A stretch of 14,004 bases of DNA from Phycisphaerales bacterium. GTDB lineage: Bacteria > Planctomycetota > Phycisphaerae > SM23-33. The stretch is from NCBI GenBank assembly GCA_003153915.1, contig PMBX01000062.1, positions 1,091 to 15,094 on the forward strand, written 5' to 3'. The notes beneath the pieces were generated by a model. That model ran no database searches. It saw nothing but the letters and a program-made list of their open reading frames with translations, and was not told where the DNA came from. The position numbers were made by a program, and so were the translations under genes. Below are positions 13,961-14,004 of the stretch, one piece after another (positions within the stretch are counted from its first letter, which is position 1; each line of letters opens with the position of its first letter).

Positions 13961-14004
13961 ATGAACCAGCTTGACCGCACAGGCTCGGATGGACTCGACG
14001 CCAC
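13961..14004 (+). CDS. Start of a further gene, cut by the window edge
   Basis: An ATG two bases after the TPR protein stop is preceded by AAGGTG at ribosome-site distance, and the frame is open to the end (14 codons, beginning MNQLDRTGSDG). It would be co-transcribed with the TPR glycosyltransferase. Too little is seen to name it. Confidence 0.5.
   Translation, partial: MNQLDRTGSDGLDA

Overview
The window is GC-rich bacterial chromosomal DNA with tightly packed genes. The gene mix suggests a Planctomycetota-like (Phycisphaerae-type) or related anaerobe: a serine hydrolase-DUF5060 lipoprotein, a TMTC-like TPR glycosyltransferase, a full Rnf operon with a long RnfB, and a MEP-pathway gene. 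This taxonomic reading is inference only; there is no rRNA or marker gene to prove it.

Layout. (1) 1-1556, minus: the first 518 residues of a lipoprotein joining a beta-lactamase-type serine hydrolase domain to a DUF5060/apiosidase-like region; it runs off the left edge. (2) 1557-2426: about 870 bases with no convincing gene, holding a cluster of GC-rich palindromes related to repeats found later inside rnfA. (3) 2427-3076, plus: a toxin-antitoxin pair of FitAB/VapBC type with an ATGA overlap. (4) 3254-4725, plus: apbE (FAD:protein FMN transferase) followed by an unrecognised small four-helix membrane protein. (5) 10528-4760, minus: a seven-gene operon in transcription order rseC-like, rnfC, rnfD, rnfG, rnfE, rnfA, rnfB. 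Five of its six junctions are visible as ATGA overlaps or gaps under 20 bases (four ATGA overlaps, one 9-base gap), and the sixth is a 16-base gap. (6) 10610-11335, plus: ispD, divergent from the operon. (7) 11526-13958, plus: an 810-residue GT-C membrane protein with about ten C-terminal TPRs. (8) The first 14 codons of another gene at the right edge.

How the parts work together. Rnf is a membrane complex that couples ferredoxin:NAD+ electron transfer to ion transport. RnfG and RnfD each keep the threonine that carries covalent FMN, and the nearby apbE encodes the enzyme family that attaches it. The RseC-like protein heads the operon.

The most unusual feature is the rnfA/rnfB junction. A tandem array of 60-bp units, each carrying two palindromes, has expanded in frame at the 3' end of rnfA. 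It adds about 60 residues to RnfA in 20-residue repeats and leaves a hairpin where a ribosome-binding site for rnfB would be expected. A second oddity is RnfB, whose C-terminal ferredoxin module has lost exactly the four cysteines of one [4Fe-4S] cluster while keeping the four of the other.
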